Shown here piece by piece: positions 1 through 6,748 of a stretch of DNA of 35,837 bases. A program made the translations under genes and the position numbers. Source of the stretch: Deltaproteobacteria bacterium (GTDB lineage: Bacteria > Desulfobacterota > Syntrophia > Syntrophales > Smithellaceae); the NCBI GenBank assembly GCA_021372815.1, contig JAJFTS010000009.1, positions 1 through 35,837 of the forward strand, read 5' to 3'. The notes beneath the pieces were generated by a model, which saw only the letters and a list, made by a program, of their open reading frames with translations, ran no database searches and had not been told where the DNA came from. The first letter of the stretch is position 1. Every line of letters starts with the position of its first letter.

Positions 1-288
1 AAAGTCGGCGCCCCGGTCAGAGCCTCGATTAATTCCGCTATTATTTTTATAAGGTCTTTTATTCATCCCACCAAGAACGGCAAAGAATTCAACCTCTGGC
101 AAAGGTTCATCGACGCCATATGTTCGGCGGTTTCCCAGACAGCCGTCAGCCTTTATAAAGAACAGGGAGATTCTCTCGTGAGGTCCAAACATGGCGTCAG
201 AGGCATTATGGAACGGCTTTACGACATGGAAAAAAATCCTGAAATAAGAAAACGGTTTAAAAATTACATACCTCAGTTCACCGAATAA
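1..288 (+). CDS. C-terminal end of an unidentified protein (5' truncated)
   Basis: An open frame runs from the first base of the window to a TAA at 286-288 and gives 95 residues with no stop. The start lies outside the window. The fragment has a mildly hydrophobic stretch near its beginning (INSAIIFIRSF) and then a charged, probably helical tail rich in Lys, Arg and Glu that ends YIPQFTE. I do not recognise the family and no catalytic motif is visible. Codon use looks like that of the neighbouring genes, so it is probably real. The 254 bases between it and uvrC suggest a separate transcript. Confidence concerns the existence of a gene, not its function. Confidence 0.6.
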   Translation, partial: KVGAPVRASINSAIIFIRSFIHPTKNGKEFNLWQRFIDAICSAVSQTAVSLYKEQGDSLVRSKHGVRGIMERLYDMEKNPEIRKRFKNYIPQFTE

Positions 289-444
289 GCGGACAGCCGA
301 GAAGACGTTGATGAAATGAAAATCCCGACACTTTAAAAAATCCGCTTTCAGCTGCGGGAGCGTTCTTTTTTATCTTTATCTTCGAACCCGGACATAGATG
401 AAAAGCGGGACAACTTTTCAGTTTAATTTTGTGTGATACCGGGC

Positions 445-473
445 TTGATTAAATCAAAAATAACGACTAAAAA
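445..473 (+). promoter_or_regulatory. Weak candidate promoter for uvrC
   Basis: TTGATT at 445-450 and TAAAAA at 468-473 are 17 bases apart, about 60 bases ahead of uvrC. The -35 element also forms half of a 13-base palindrome (TTGATTAAATCAA, 445-457). Both hexamers match the sigma-70 consensus only partly, so this is a suggestion. The rest of 289-542 shows no gene. Confidence 0.25.
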
Positions 474-542
474 CTACAGGGGATATCTTCTGAACCGAAG
501 CCGATTTTTCAGCTTTTTATCGAGAGGTTTTGTATTGAATTT

Positions 543-2387
543 ATGAAAAAAGAATACGCTCTAAAAGATAAAATCTCGTCTTTCCCGCGCAGTCCCGGCG
601 TTTATTTAATGAAGGACTCGGCGCAAAAGATCATTTACGTCGGTAAGGCCAATGATTTGAAAAGTCGCGTTGCCTCCTATTTTACGGGCAAGGACACCCG
701 CCCGATGGCGCCTTTTCTGATGGCGCGAGTGCATGACATCGAATTCATCAACACCACGACGCCCAAAGAAGCTTTGATTCTGGAAAACAATTTAATCAAG
801 CGTCATCGCCCGCGTTACAATGTCACTCTGCGCGACGATAAAACCTACTATCATTTGTCGTTGGACCCGACGGATAAATTCCCCCGCCTGCAACTGGTGC
901 GCAAACGCTTGAATAACGCCGCGCTTTATTTCGGCCCTTATCCTTCGGGACTGGCGGCAAAGGAAACACTGCGTTTTGTTCAGCAGATATTTCCGCTGCG
1001 AACCTGTCGCAACCGCGATTTTAATCTTCGTTCCAGACCGTGCCTGGAATATCAGATCGGCCGTTGTCCGGCCCCCTGTAAAGGATTGATCGATGAAGAA
1101 GCGTACCGGAAACTGATACAGGGCACGGTATCCTTTCTTCAGGGGCGTCGCCGCGAATTGATCTCCGAACTGAAAAAACAGATGTCTGACGCGTCGCAGG
1201 AGCTCAATTACGAGGAAGCGGCGCGCCTGCGCGACCGCATCGCGGCGCTGGAGCATGCCCTGGAAAAGCAGAATGTCGACTGGGGCGGCGCAAAAGATCA
1301 GGATGTGCTTGGATTATATCAACACGACGATCATTATCAGCTCTGTATTTTATTTGTGCGCGGAGGAAAGCTTCTGGGCAGTAAATCGTTCTCGCCGGTT
1401 AAAGTCAGGACGGATACGGCCGAAATCGTGTCCTCCTGCCTGACCCAGTATTATGACGGCGACGTGAATATTCCCGATGAGATTATTATTCCGTGCCGCC
1501 TGCCGGACGAAGAAGTAATAGTCGAGTGGTTGACGGAGAAAAAAAATAAAAAAGTCGTATTGACTGTGCCCGCTATCGGAACAAAAAACGCTCTTTTGGA
1601 TATGGCTCATGAGAATGCCCGCAATCTCTGGGAAGCGGCGCATAAGAGCCGCGAGCAGAAAGATGCGGCCATGCAGATTCTTCAGGAAAAATTATCGCTT
1701 ACCGGATTGCCGCGACGCATGGAGTGCTATGATATTTCCAATATCGGTGGCAAGCACGCAGTCGGTTCGATGGTTGTTTTTCAGGACGGGGAACCTGATA
1801 AAAACAGTTACCGGCGCTATCGTATCAAAGCGCCGGCGGAACCGGATGATTACGGAATGATGTATGAAGTGCTTTCACGCAGGTTTGAGGGGGGAGAACA
1901 TCTGCCGGATCTCGTCGTTGTCGATGGAGGCAAGGGGCAGCTCAACATTGCCCTTCTGGTCCTGAGGGATTTAAAAATTAAATTGGATGTCATCGGTCTG
2001 GCCAAGGAAGAACGCACCGTTGTTTCCGGCGGCGCGGTCATGAAAAAGAAAGTTGCCAAATCGGAAGACCGTGTTTACCTGCCGGGACGGAAAGACGCCG
2101 TTTATTTATCCGCCTGGCCGCAGGCATTGCGTCTGCTGCAGCAGATTCGCGACGAGGCGCACCGTTTCGCCTTAAGCTATCATCATCAGTTGAAACTCAA
2201 AGAGGATTTGCGTTCCGTGCTGGATAATATTACAGATATCGGAGGGGAACGCAGAAAAATGCTGTTGAAATATTTCGGTTCCAGCGAGCGGATAAAGGAA
2301 GCGACGCCTGATGAATTGCAAAAAGTTCCGGGAATTGGTAAGTCTCTGGCGGAAAAGATTTATAATACGTTAAAAAGCAAGGAATAA
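543..2387 (+). CDS. uvrC: UvrABC excinuclease subunit C
   Basis: UvrC makes the dual incisions in nucleotide excision repair after UvrA/UvrB find the lesion. All expected parts are visible in 614 residues, the usual length. These are a GIY-YIG nuclease at about 10-95 (GVYLMKD and IYVGKA), a four-cysteine segment near 155-180 that matches the reported iron-sulfur site of UvrC, a UVR helix pair at about 205-240 that contacts UvrB, an RNase H-like nuclease at about 390-540 (ECYDISNIGG and VVVDGGKG carry the acidic residues), and C-terminal helix-hairpin-helix motifs (DIGGERRKMLL, VPGIGKSLAEKIY). The ATG at 543 has its nearest Shine-Dalgarno, GAGAGG at 522-527, 15 bases away. That site is 6 bases from an in-frame ATT at 534, which would add three residues. 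Confidence 0.97.
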   Translation: MKKEYALKDKISSFPRSPGVYLMKDSAQKIIYVGKANDLKSRVASYFTGKDTRPMAPFLMARVHDIEFINTTTPKEALILENNLIKRHRPRYNVTLRDDKTYYHLSLDPTDKFPRLQLVRKRLNNAALYFGPYPSGLAAKETLRFVQQIFPLRTCRNRDFNLRSRPCLEYQIGRCPAPCKGLIDEEAYRKLIQGTVSFLQGRRRELISELKKQMSDASQELNYEEAARLRDRIAALEHALEKQNVDWGGAKDQDVLGLYQHDDHYQLCILFVRGGKLLGSKSFSPVKVRTDTAEIVSSCLTQYYDGDVNIPDEIIIPCRLPDEEVIVEWLTEKKNKKVVLTVPAIGTKNALLDMAHENARNLWEAAHKSREQKDAAMQILQEKLSLTGLPRRMECYDISNIGGKHAVGSMVVFQDGEPDKNSYRRYRIKAPAEPDDYGMMYEVLSRRFEGGEHLPDLVVVDGGKGQLNIALLVLRDLKIKLDVIGLAKEERTVVSGGAVMKKKVAKSEDRVYLPGRKDAVYLSAWPQALRLLQQIRDEAHRFALSYHHQLKLKEDLRSVLDNITDIGGERRKMLLKYFGSSERIKEATPDELQKVPGIGKSLAEKIYNTLKSKE

Positions 2388-2426
2388 AAAATAAGTAACA
2401 GGTATCAAGAGACTGGGGTAAGAAAA

Positions 2427-2503
2427 TTGTCATTTCGAGGATCGCAGAGACGAGAAATCTTTTTTAAAGGGACAAGATGTCTTCCTGCGATTCGACATGA
2501 CAA
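2427..2503. repeat. MITE-like hairpin repeat, copy 1
   Basis: A 77-base intergenic element between uvrC and mntP has imperfect terminal inverted repeats, starting TTGTCATTTCGAGGATCGCAG and ending as the near-reverse complement. About 31 bases (2429-2459) match the reverse complement of one end of the element at 9898-9997 with a single mismatch. It has no coding capacity. It ends 15 bases before the mntP start, so it lies in the leader or promoter of mntP. Confidence 0.7.
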
Positions 2504-2518
2504 TGATAATGACGGAAT

Positions 2519-3076
2519 ATGAGCTTAATAACAATTTTTATCATTGCTATCGGACTGGGGATTGACGCTTTTTCGGTGGCCATCGGCATCGGTGCAACCA
2601 ACAATAAAAAATCCTGGTCTCCGGTGCTGAGACTGGCGACAGCCTTCGGATTATTTCAGTTTGTCATGCCGGTTATCGGCTGGCTGGCCGGCAAGACGGT
2701 TGTCGATATAATTGCCGGTTACGATCACTGGATTGCTTTCGCGCTGCTGGCTCTGATCGGAGGCAAGATGATCTGGGAGGGATTTGAAAAAGAAAGTGAT
2801 GAGGAAAAAAATGATCCGACGCGCGGCTGGCCTCTGCTGATGCTTTCCATTGCCACCAGCATCGACGCGCTGGCGGTGGGTTTCAGCTTCTCCATCTTGA
2901 AAAATCAGATCCTGCTGCCGGCGATAATCATTGGCATTGTCTGTTTCCTGATGACGGTCACCGGCATGATTTTCGGCAAGGTGCTGGCAAAAATATTCGG
3001 CAAGAAAGTGGAAATATTCGGCGGACTGGTTTTGATCGGGATAGGGATAAAGATACTAATCGATCATTGGGTGTGA
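2519..3076 (+). CDS. mntP: Manganese efflux pump MntP
   Basis: This 185-residue protein is nearly all membrane segments (about six) and belongs to the MntP/YebN family, which exports Mn2+ from the cytoplasm. The two internally related halves each carry the family's acidic motif: GLGIDAFSVAIGIG at about 8-21 and IATSIDALAVGFSFS at about 110-124. Length is normal. The Shine-Dalgarno is poor (ACGGA just before the ATG). No manganese riboswitch is evident in the short leader, which is mostly filled by a hairpin repeat. It stands alone between repeats. Confidence 0.93.
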   Translation: MSLITIFIIAIGLGIDAFSVAIGIGATNNKKSWSPVLRLATAFGLFQFVMPVIGWLAGKTVVDIIAGYDHWIAFALLALIGGKMIWEGFEKESDEEKNDPTRGWPLLMLSIATSIDALAVGFSFSILKNQILLPAIIIGIVCFLMTVTGMIFGKVLAKIFGKKVEIFGGLVLIGIGIKILIDHWV

Positions 3077-3077
3077 C

Positions 3078-3198
3078 AGGCTGTTGAAAAATACTCATCT
3101 GCTGCGTTGCGCTGCAAACCGCACCGCTCAACGTATATCTATATACGCCTCGCGATACGGTTATTGCGCGCCTTCATCTAAGCATTTTTGAACAGCCT
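3078..3198. repeat. Long palindromic intergenic repeat directly after mntP
   Basis: A 121-base element starts AGGCTGTTGAAAAATACTC and ends as its near-reverse complement (GCATTTTTGAACAGCCT). A central self-complementary core, CGTATATCTATATACG, lies around 3130-3147. The whole element could fold into one long imperfect hairpin. It begins two bases after the mntP stop codon, so it could act as a 3' end or terminator structure. No ORF is present and there is no second copy in this window. The design resembles dispersed intergenic repeats common in deltaproteobacterial genomes. Confidence 0.75.
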
Positions 3199-3246
3199 AA
3201 AATATGTGGACTTTAAAAAAACAGAAAAAATTATAATTTATTCAGT

Positions 3247-4401
3247 ATGATGAAAAAAACAGCATCCCTTGTCTTATTACTTTTAAGCCTTTTCCTTTTT
3301 TCGTGTTCGTCGCTTCTTCCTGAAAAGTACACGGCCGGTATTACTCCGAATCAGTGCCTGCCCGCTTTTCCCGATAAGGACGGCTGGTACGGCGGCGACG
3401 GTGCCTACTCTATCAAGCTTGATCAGGAAAGAACCTTATGGCTTTTCGGAGATACGTTTGTTGCTCCCGAGGCTGGCAGAAGAGACCGGGTTGACATGGA
3501 CGTTATTCTCGGAACGACAGTGGCTGTCTCTTCGTGCTCCGTCAATAACGAATTTAAGATTCAGTATTATCTGAAAAATAAAAACGGAAAGTTTGTATCA
3601 TCGTTTGACGGGAACGAATGGCTCTGGCCGCAGGATCCGTTTATCGTAAATTATGTTTTATATATTCCTTTGGTAGCGGTTGCTCCCGCGAACAAAGAAG
3701 GCGAAGTTTTTAATTTCAAGATTACGGGTCATAAATTTGCCAGAATAAAAGATTTTTCATCCGCCGATCCCCGCGAATGGAAATACGATTATATTGATTT
3801 AACGCCGGCGCTCCCTAAAGAGATAGCCGCTTTCGCGACGACGTCTGTGGTTCATGATCTTTATGTCTATTTTTATCCTTTTTATTCCTATTCGCAGGAC
3901 AAGTTGAATATCCTGGGCAATATCCTTGTCCGCGTTCCTCTAAGCAGGATTGATAATCCTGCGGGGGCTATTGAATATTTTACGAACGATGGAACATGGG
4001 AGAATAAGCTCAATCCCGAAAAAATTAAAGTGGTGCTGAATGCCTGTGTTTCCGAGTTAAGTGTAAGATACCATGATTCCGACAAGAAATGGCTGGCTGT
4101 TTATTTAACCACGCAAAACAAAGGAAATAAGTTATTATATCAGTCAGCCGACAGGCCCGAAGGTCCGTGGAGCGAGCCCAAACCTTTGAACGTCAATGTT
4201 TCCGAAGTTGATCCGCGCAGCCCGCTGTATGACAGGAATACTTTTTGTTACGCGGGCAAAGAGCATATTGAGTTTTCGCGGGATAAAAATCTCGTTGTCA
4301 CATACGTATGTAACTCTTCGGAAGATATGCAGAGCCAGACCAGCTTTATACGCCGCAATTTGTTTCTCTACCGGCCGGTGGTGAGGGAAGTTGGGTATTA
4401 A
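3247..4401 (+). CDS. DUF4185-like lipoprotein, probable beta-propeller
   Basis: A 384-residue lipoprotein: the N-terminus is MMKKTASL followed by a hydrophobic stretch and a lipobox ending FSCSS, so it should be lipid-anchored after export. The mature part resembles DUF4185 proteins, which have a sugar-hydrolase-like propeller fold. Visible hallmarks are WYGGDGAYSIKL, LWLFGDTFV near residue 72, LWPQDP near 130, and repeated aromatic strands such as WLAVYLTTQNKG and LYQSADRPEGPWSEP. No catalytic residue can be assigned. There is no clear Shine-Dalgarno. A TATAAT lies about 11 bases before the ATG, so a nearly leaderless message is possible. It stands alone; function is unknown. Confidence 0.7.
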   Translation: MMKKTASLVLLLLSLFLFSCSSLLPEKYTAGITPNQCLPAFPDKDGWYGGDGAYSIKLDQERTLWLFGDTFVAPEAGRRDRVDMDVILGTTVAVSSCSVNNEFKIQYYLKNKNGKFVSSFDGNEWLWPQDPFIVNYVLYIPLVAVAPANKEGEVFNFKITGHKFARIKDFSSADPREWKYDYIDLTPALPKEIAAFATTSVVHDLYVYFYPFYSYSQDKLNILGNILVRVPLSRIDNPAGAIEYFTNDGTWENKLNPEKIKVVLNACVSELSVRYHDSDKKWLAVYLTTQNKGNKLLYQSADRPEGPWSEPKPLNVNVSEVDPRSPLYDRNTFCYAGKEHIEFSRDKNLVVTYVCNSSEDMQSQTSFIRRNLFLYRPVVREVGY

Positions 4402-4430
4402 AAACTTTCTAAGAGATTGCTTTATCTTGT

Positions 4431-4503
4431 CATACCGGCGAAGGCCGGTATCTAGTTATAAATAAAAAATAAAGCACAATTGATGAAAACACTGGATTCC
4501 GAA
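4431..4503. repeat. REP-like intergenic hairpin
   Basis: ATACCGGC (4432-4439) and GCCGGTAT (4444-4451) form a perfect 8-base stem with a 4-base loop. A degenerate outer pair follows (TATCTAG near 4450, CTGGATTCC near 4493). A similar element lies at about 29584-29661. There is no T-run after the stem, so it is not a clear intrinsic terminator. Confidence 0.5.
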
Positions 4504-4511
4504 ATTACCAA

Positions 4512-4538
4512 TTGACTATGTATCTCAAATGTGATACA
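4512..4538 (+). promoter_or_regulatory. Candidate promoter/operator of the dinJ-yafQ operon
   Basis: A perfect inverted repeat, TGTATC (4519-4524) and GATACA (4533-4538) with an 8-base spacer, lies 37 bases ahead of the antitoxin start. A TTGACT -35-like hexamer (4512-4517) overlaps it. DinJ-family antitoxins bind such palindromes as dimers to repress their own operon, so this is the natural operator candidate. The -10 element is not clear. Confidence 0.45.
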
Positions 4539-4574
4539 AAAACGCCAAGAGATCTAAATGCAAGAGGTGAAATT

Positions 4575-4835
4575 ATGGCAAAATCAGCAATGATTCACGC
4601 CCGCACGGAGACGGAATTGAAAAAAGAAGTGGAAGCAATATTTTCAGCGTTAGGGCTTTCCACAACTGCCGCGTTAAATCTCTTTTTTCATCAGGTAAAG
4701 ATGAGACGCGGTCTTCCTTTTTCCGTGGAAATTCCCAATGAAGAAACCCTAAAGACATTCAGAAAAAGCGAATCCGGCAAAGGGCTTGTGGAAAGTAAAT
4801 CCGCCAAAGATATGTTCCGTAAATTGGGCATCTAA
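4575..4835 (+). CDS. dinJ: RelB/DinJ-family antitoxin
   Basis: An 86-residue antitoxin with an N-terminal ribbon-helix-helix DNA-binding part (MIHARTETELKKEVEAIF, ALGLSTTAALNLFFHQV) and a DinJ-like tail (RGLPFSVEIPNEET, SAKDMFRKLGI) that wraps the toxin. The ATG at 4575 is chosen because AAGAGGTG sits just upstream and the family begins here; an in-frame ATG at 4512 would add 21 non-conserved residues and lies on the probable promoter. Its stop overlaps the toxin start by one base, which couples translation. Expected roles are neutralising YafQ and repressing the operon through the palindrome at 4519-4538. Confidence 0.88.
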   Translation: MAKSAMIHARTETELKKEVEAIFSALGLSTTAALNLFFHQVKMRRGLPFSVEIPNEETLKTFRKSESGKGLVESKSAKDMFRKLGI

Positions 4836-5104
4836 TGCTTATTCCGGTCTATACAACCCGTTTTGAAAAAGATTTGAAGCGAGTAAAAAAACGCGGATAT
4901 GATATCTCCAAAATAAAAGTAGCAATGACTTCATTAATAGATGAAAAATCTCTGGATGTGCGATTGAAAGACCATCTGCTTCGTGGTAATTTTAAAGATC
5001 GTCGTGAATGCCACCTGGAACCGGATTGGCTTTTGATCTACCGGTTTGACGGAGACAGAATAATTTTTGAACGTACAGGAACCCATGCCGATTTATTTCG
5101 CTGA
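4835..5104 (+). CDS. yafQ: YafQ-type mRNA interferase toxin
   Basis: An 89-residue RelE-superfamily toxin. It closely follows E. coli YafQ, a ribosome-dependent mRNA endonuclease: LKDHLLRGNFKDRRECH, LEPDWLLIYRFDGD and the C-terminal ERTGTHADLF. The histidines and aspartates used by YafQ for catalysis appear to be present (DH near 47, ECH near 60, EPDW, and the terminal TH). No truncation or frameshift is seen, so the toxin should be active. It is the second gene of the pair, directly coupled to the antitoxin, and ends 33 bases before a convergent gene. Confidence 0.92.
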   Translation: MLIPVYTTRFEKDLKRVKKRGYDISKIKVAMTSLIDEKSLDVRLKDHLLRGNFKDRRECHLEPDWLLIYRFDGDRIIFERTGTHADLFR

Positions 5105-5137
5105 TTGAATAATTAATTATCCTCGTCCCCAGAATTT

Positions 5138-6340
5138 TCAGGGCTTTTTGCTATCAACGATGGACTTGAGGAATTTAATTCGCTTATCCGTTTCATCTTG
5201 TATACATAAGGCAGACTGATGCGTAACCCAAAGATTGCTACCTCCTTCTTGGCCGCCTATGAGAGTACAATTATCATCTCGATACTTTAACCAAGCCCTT
5301 TGAGCTTTGACGAGCTGATCCCTCTGCTTCCGAGAGTCATAGTTGTGTTTTTCGGGTAACAATGCGAGTGCTTGTTTATAAACTTGGTTTAGCTTTCTAT
5401 CTTGCTTTTCCAAGGTTTTGTTGAGGCATTGAACCTCTTCAATATGCGACTGCGACTTCTCAAAACATTGTTCATCACTGTTATTATTGTCAACAGAATT
5501 AACATCTGCACCCTTATCGATTAGCAACTTGGCTAAATTGGCATTTTGTTGAAAGTCTGCCACATTCAGAGGGGTATTTTGGGAATCGTTTTTAGCATTA
5601 ACATCAGCACCTTTCTCAATCAAAAGCTTTACTAATTCAGCATTTTCAGCCTGAATGACCGCCTTGTGCAGCGGTGTATTCTGTTCTTTATCTCTGGTAT
5701 TCACATCTGCGCCCTTTTCTATAAGAAGCTTTGCTATCTTGACCCTTATCTCGACCTTTTTCATGGAGAACATTGCCCAGTGGAGCGGAGTTGCTTGCTC
5801 ATTGTTCCTGGCATTCACGTCTGCTCCTTTCGCTATCAGAAGCTTAGCTACTTCAGCTGTGGTTGCAAAGTGCAGAGCTGTATTTTGGCCGATATCTTTT
5901 GCATTAACATCAGCACCATTCTCAATCAAGAGTTTGACTACCTCGTCATTGCCATAGGAAGCTGCATGCTGCAGAGGGGTCATCCTGGTTGCCTGCTTTG
6001 CATTCACATCCGCGCCCTTCTCAATAAGAAGCCTCGCTATTTCGGCATTGGCTGCCCAGTGCAGAGGGGTAACTTGGCCAATATTCTTTGCATTAACGTC
6101 CGCACCCTTTTCAATTAAGAGCTTGACTACCTCAACACTTCCAGTCATGGCTGCTTCGTGCATCGGGGTATTCTGTCCTTTGTCTCTGGCATTTACATCT
6201 GCACCCCTGTCGATCAGCTGCTTTACTTTCGCAACATCACCACTCTTCGCTGCAACATGGATGTCCGCAGCTTGGGCAGGGAAACCTAACCATAAACCAG
6301 CAAACACGAGCAAACTAAAAATAATAAATCTTCTTTTCAT
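5138..6340 (-). CDS. Secreted ankyrin-repeat protein with C-terminal LprI/DUF1311-like domain
   Basis: This 400-residue protein begins with a Sec signal peptide (MKRRFIIFSLLVFAGLWLGF, cleavage near AQAA). About eight ankyrin repeats follow at about 25-290, each with a GADVNA-type turn and TPLH-type start; repeats 3 and 5 are short. The C-terminal ~100 residues have the LprI/DUF1311 pattern: paired cysteines, an LNQVYKQALALL helix, and QRAWLKYRDDNC. LprI-type domains act in the envelope and some inhibit lysozyme, so an envelope protein-binding role is an inference. The start at 6340 is chosen over one at 6367 because the signal peptide begins here and the predicted transcription start lies about 32 bases upstream, almost on top of the longer start. 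Confidence 0.85.
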   Translation of the reverse strand: MKRRFIIFSLLVFAGLWLGFPAQAADIHVAAKSGDVAKVKQLIDRGADVNARDKGQNTPMHEAAMTGSVEVVKLLIEKGADVNAKNIGQVTPLHWAANAEIARLLIEKGADVNAKQATRMTPLQHAASYGNDEVVKLLIENGADVNAKDIGQNTALHFATTAEVAKLLIAKGADVNARNNEQATPLHWAMFSMKKVEIRVKIAKLLIEKGADVNTRDKEQNTPLHKAVIQAENAELVKLLIEKGADVNAKNDSQNTPLNVADFQQNANLAKLLIDKGADVNSVDNNNSDEQCFEKSQSHIEEVQCLNKTLEKQDRKLNQVYKQALALLPEKHNYDSRKQRDQLVKAQRAWLKYRDDNCTLIGGQEGGSNLWVTHQSALCIQDETDKRIKFLKSIVDSKKP

Positions 6341-6378
6341 ATTTTCTTCACAATAAGTCCGCAACATTTATCTTTTAC

Positions 6379-6406
6379 ATTATTTCTTTTCCCAGCATTA
6401 TGTCAA
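6379..6406 (-). promoter_or_regulatory. Sigma-70-like promoter for the ankyrin/LprI gene
   Basis: Read on the minus strand, TTGACA (6401-6406) and AATAAT (6379-6384) are 16 bases apart. Transcription would start near 6372, giving a leader of about 32 bases to the start at 6340. The match is perfect at -35 and five of six at -10. Confidence 0.6.
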
Positions 6407-6615
6407 ATACTGAATATCAGTCAAGTGATGATTATTATTTGTACTCAAGCATAAAAAAGTAAAACAGAAAAATGTAACTATCAGAAAGAAACACGGGATC
6501 AGTATTTTTAAGAAAATTATATTTATGATTATACGCATAATCATAAAGTTGTCAGTTCTACATTCAAAAGAGAACTCGGCAATTATTGTTTTCATGCTTT
6601 ATTGAACTTTCAAAT
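6407..6615. other. AT-rich intergenic stretch without a recognisable gene
   Basis: About 200 bases of AT-rich sequence between the ankyrin promoter and the repeat behind feoAB. The short frame inside it gives a low-complexity hydrophobic peptide without a ribosome-binding site, so I do not call it. No RNA structure stands out. Confidence 0.5.
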
Positions 6616-6734
6616 CAAAGATGATATCGAGGCGGCGAGGAAGAGGTGACGCAGTCGTATAGTACAATACGTCGAGGACGTCGATGACCCCGGCCTGCGC
6701 CGGGGCAGGCTGTGCCAACAAAGATAGCGCTTTG
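6616..6734. repeat. Dispersed CAAAG-ended repeat, copy A (3' of feoAB)
   Basis: A 119-base element starts CAAAGATGATATCGAGGCGG and ends GCGCTTTG, so the ends are short inverted repeats. A related element lies at 25967-26082 (CAAAGTTGATATTGAGGCGG to AACTTTG). Inside is a GC-rich hairpin, CCCCGGCCTGCGCCGGGG near 6689. It ends 14 bases from the feoAB stop codon, on the 3' side of that minus-strand gene. It may serve as a transcription end. Confidence 0.65.
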
Positions 6735-6748
6735 AGTTGGAAGTTAAA

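Noticed and set aside
4512-4574. Longer start for the antitoxin
   Set aside because: It would begin on the promoter and operator and adds residues not found in DinJ-type antitoxins.
6398-6595. 65-codon hydrophobic minus-strand frame upstream of the ankyrin gene
   Set aside because: Low-complexity, no Shine-Dalgarno, and it overlaps the promoter region.
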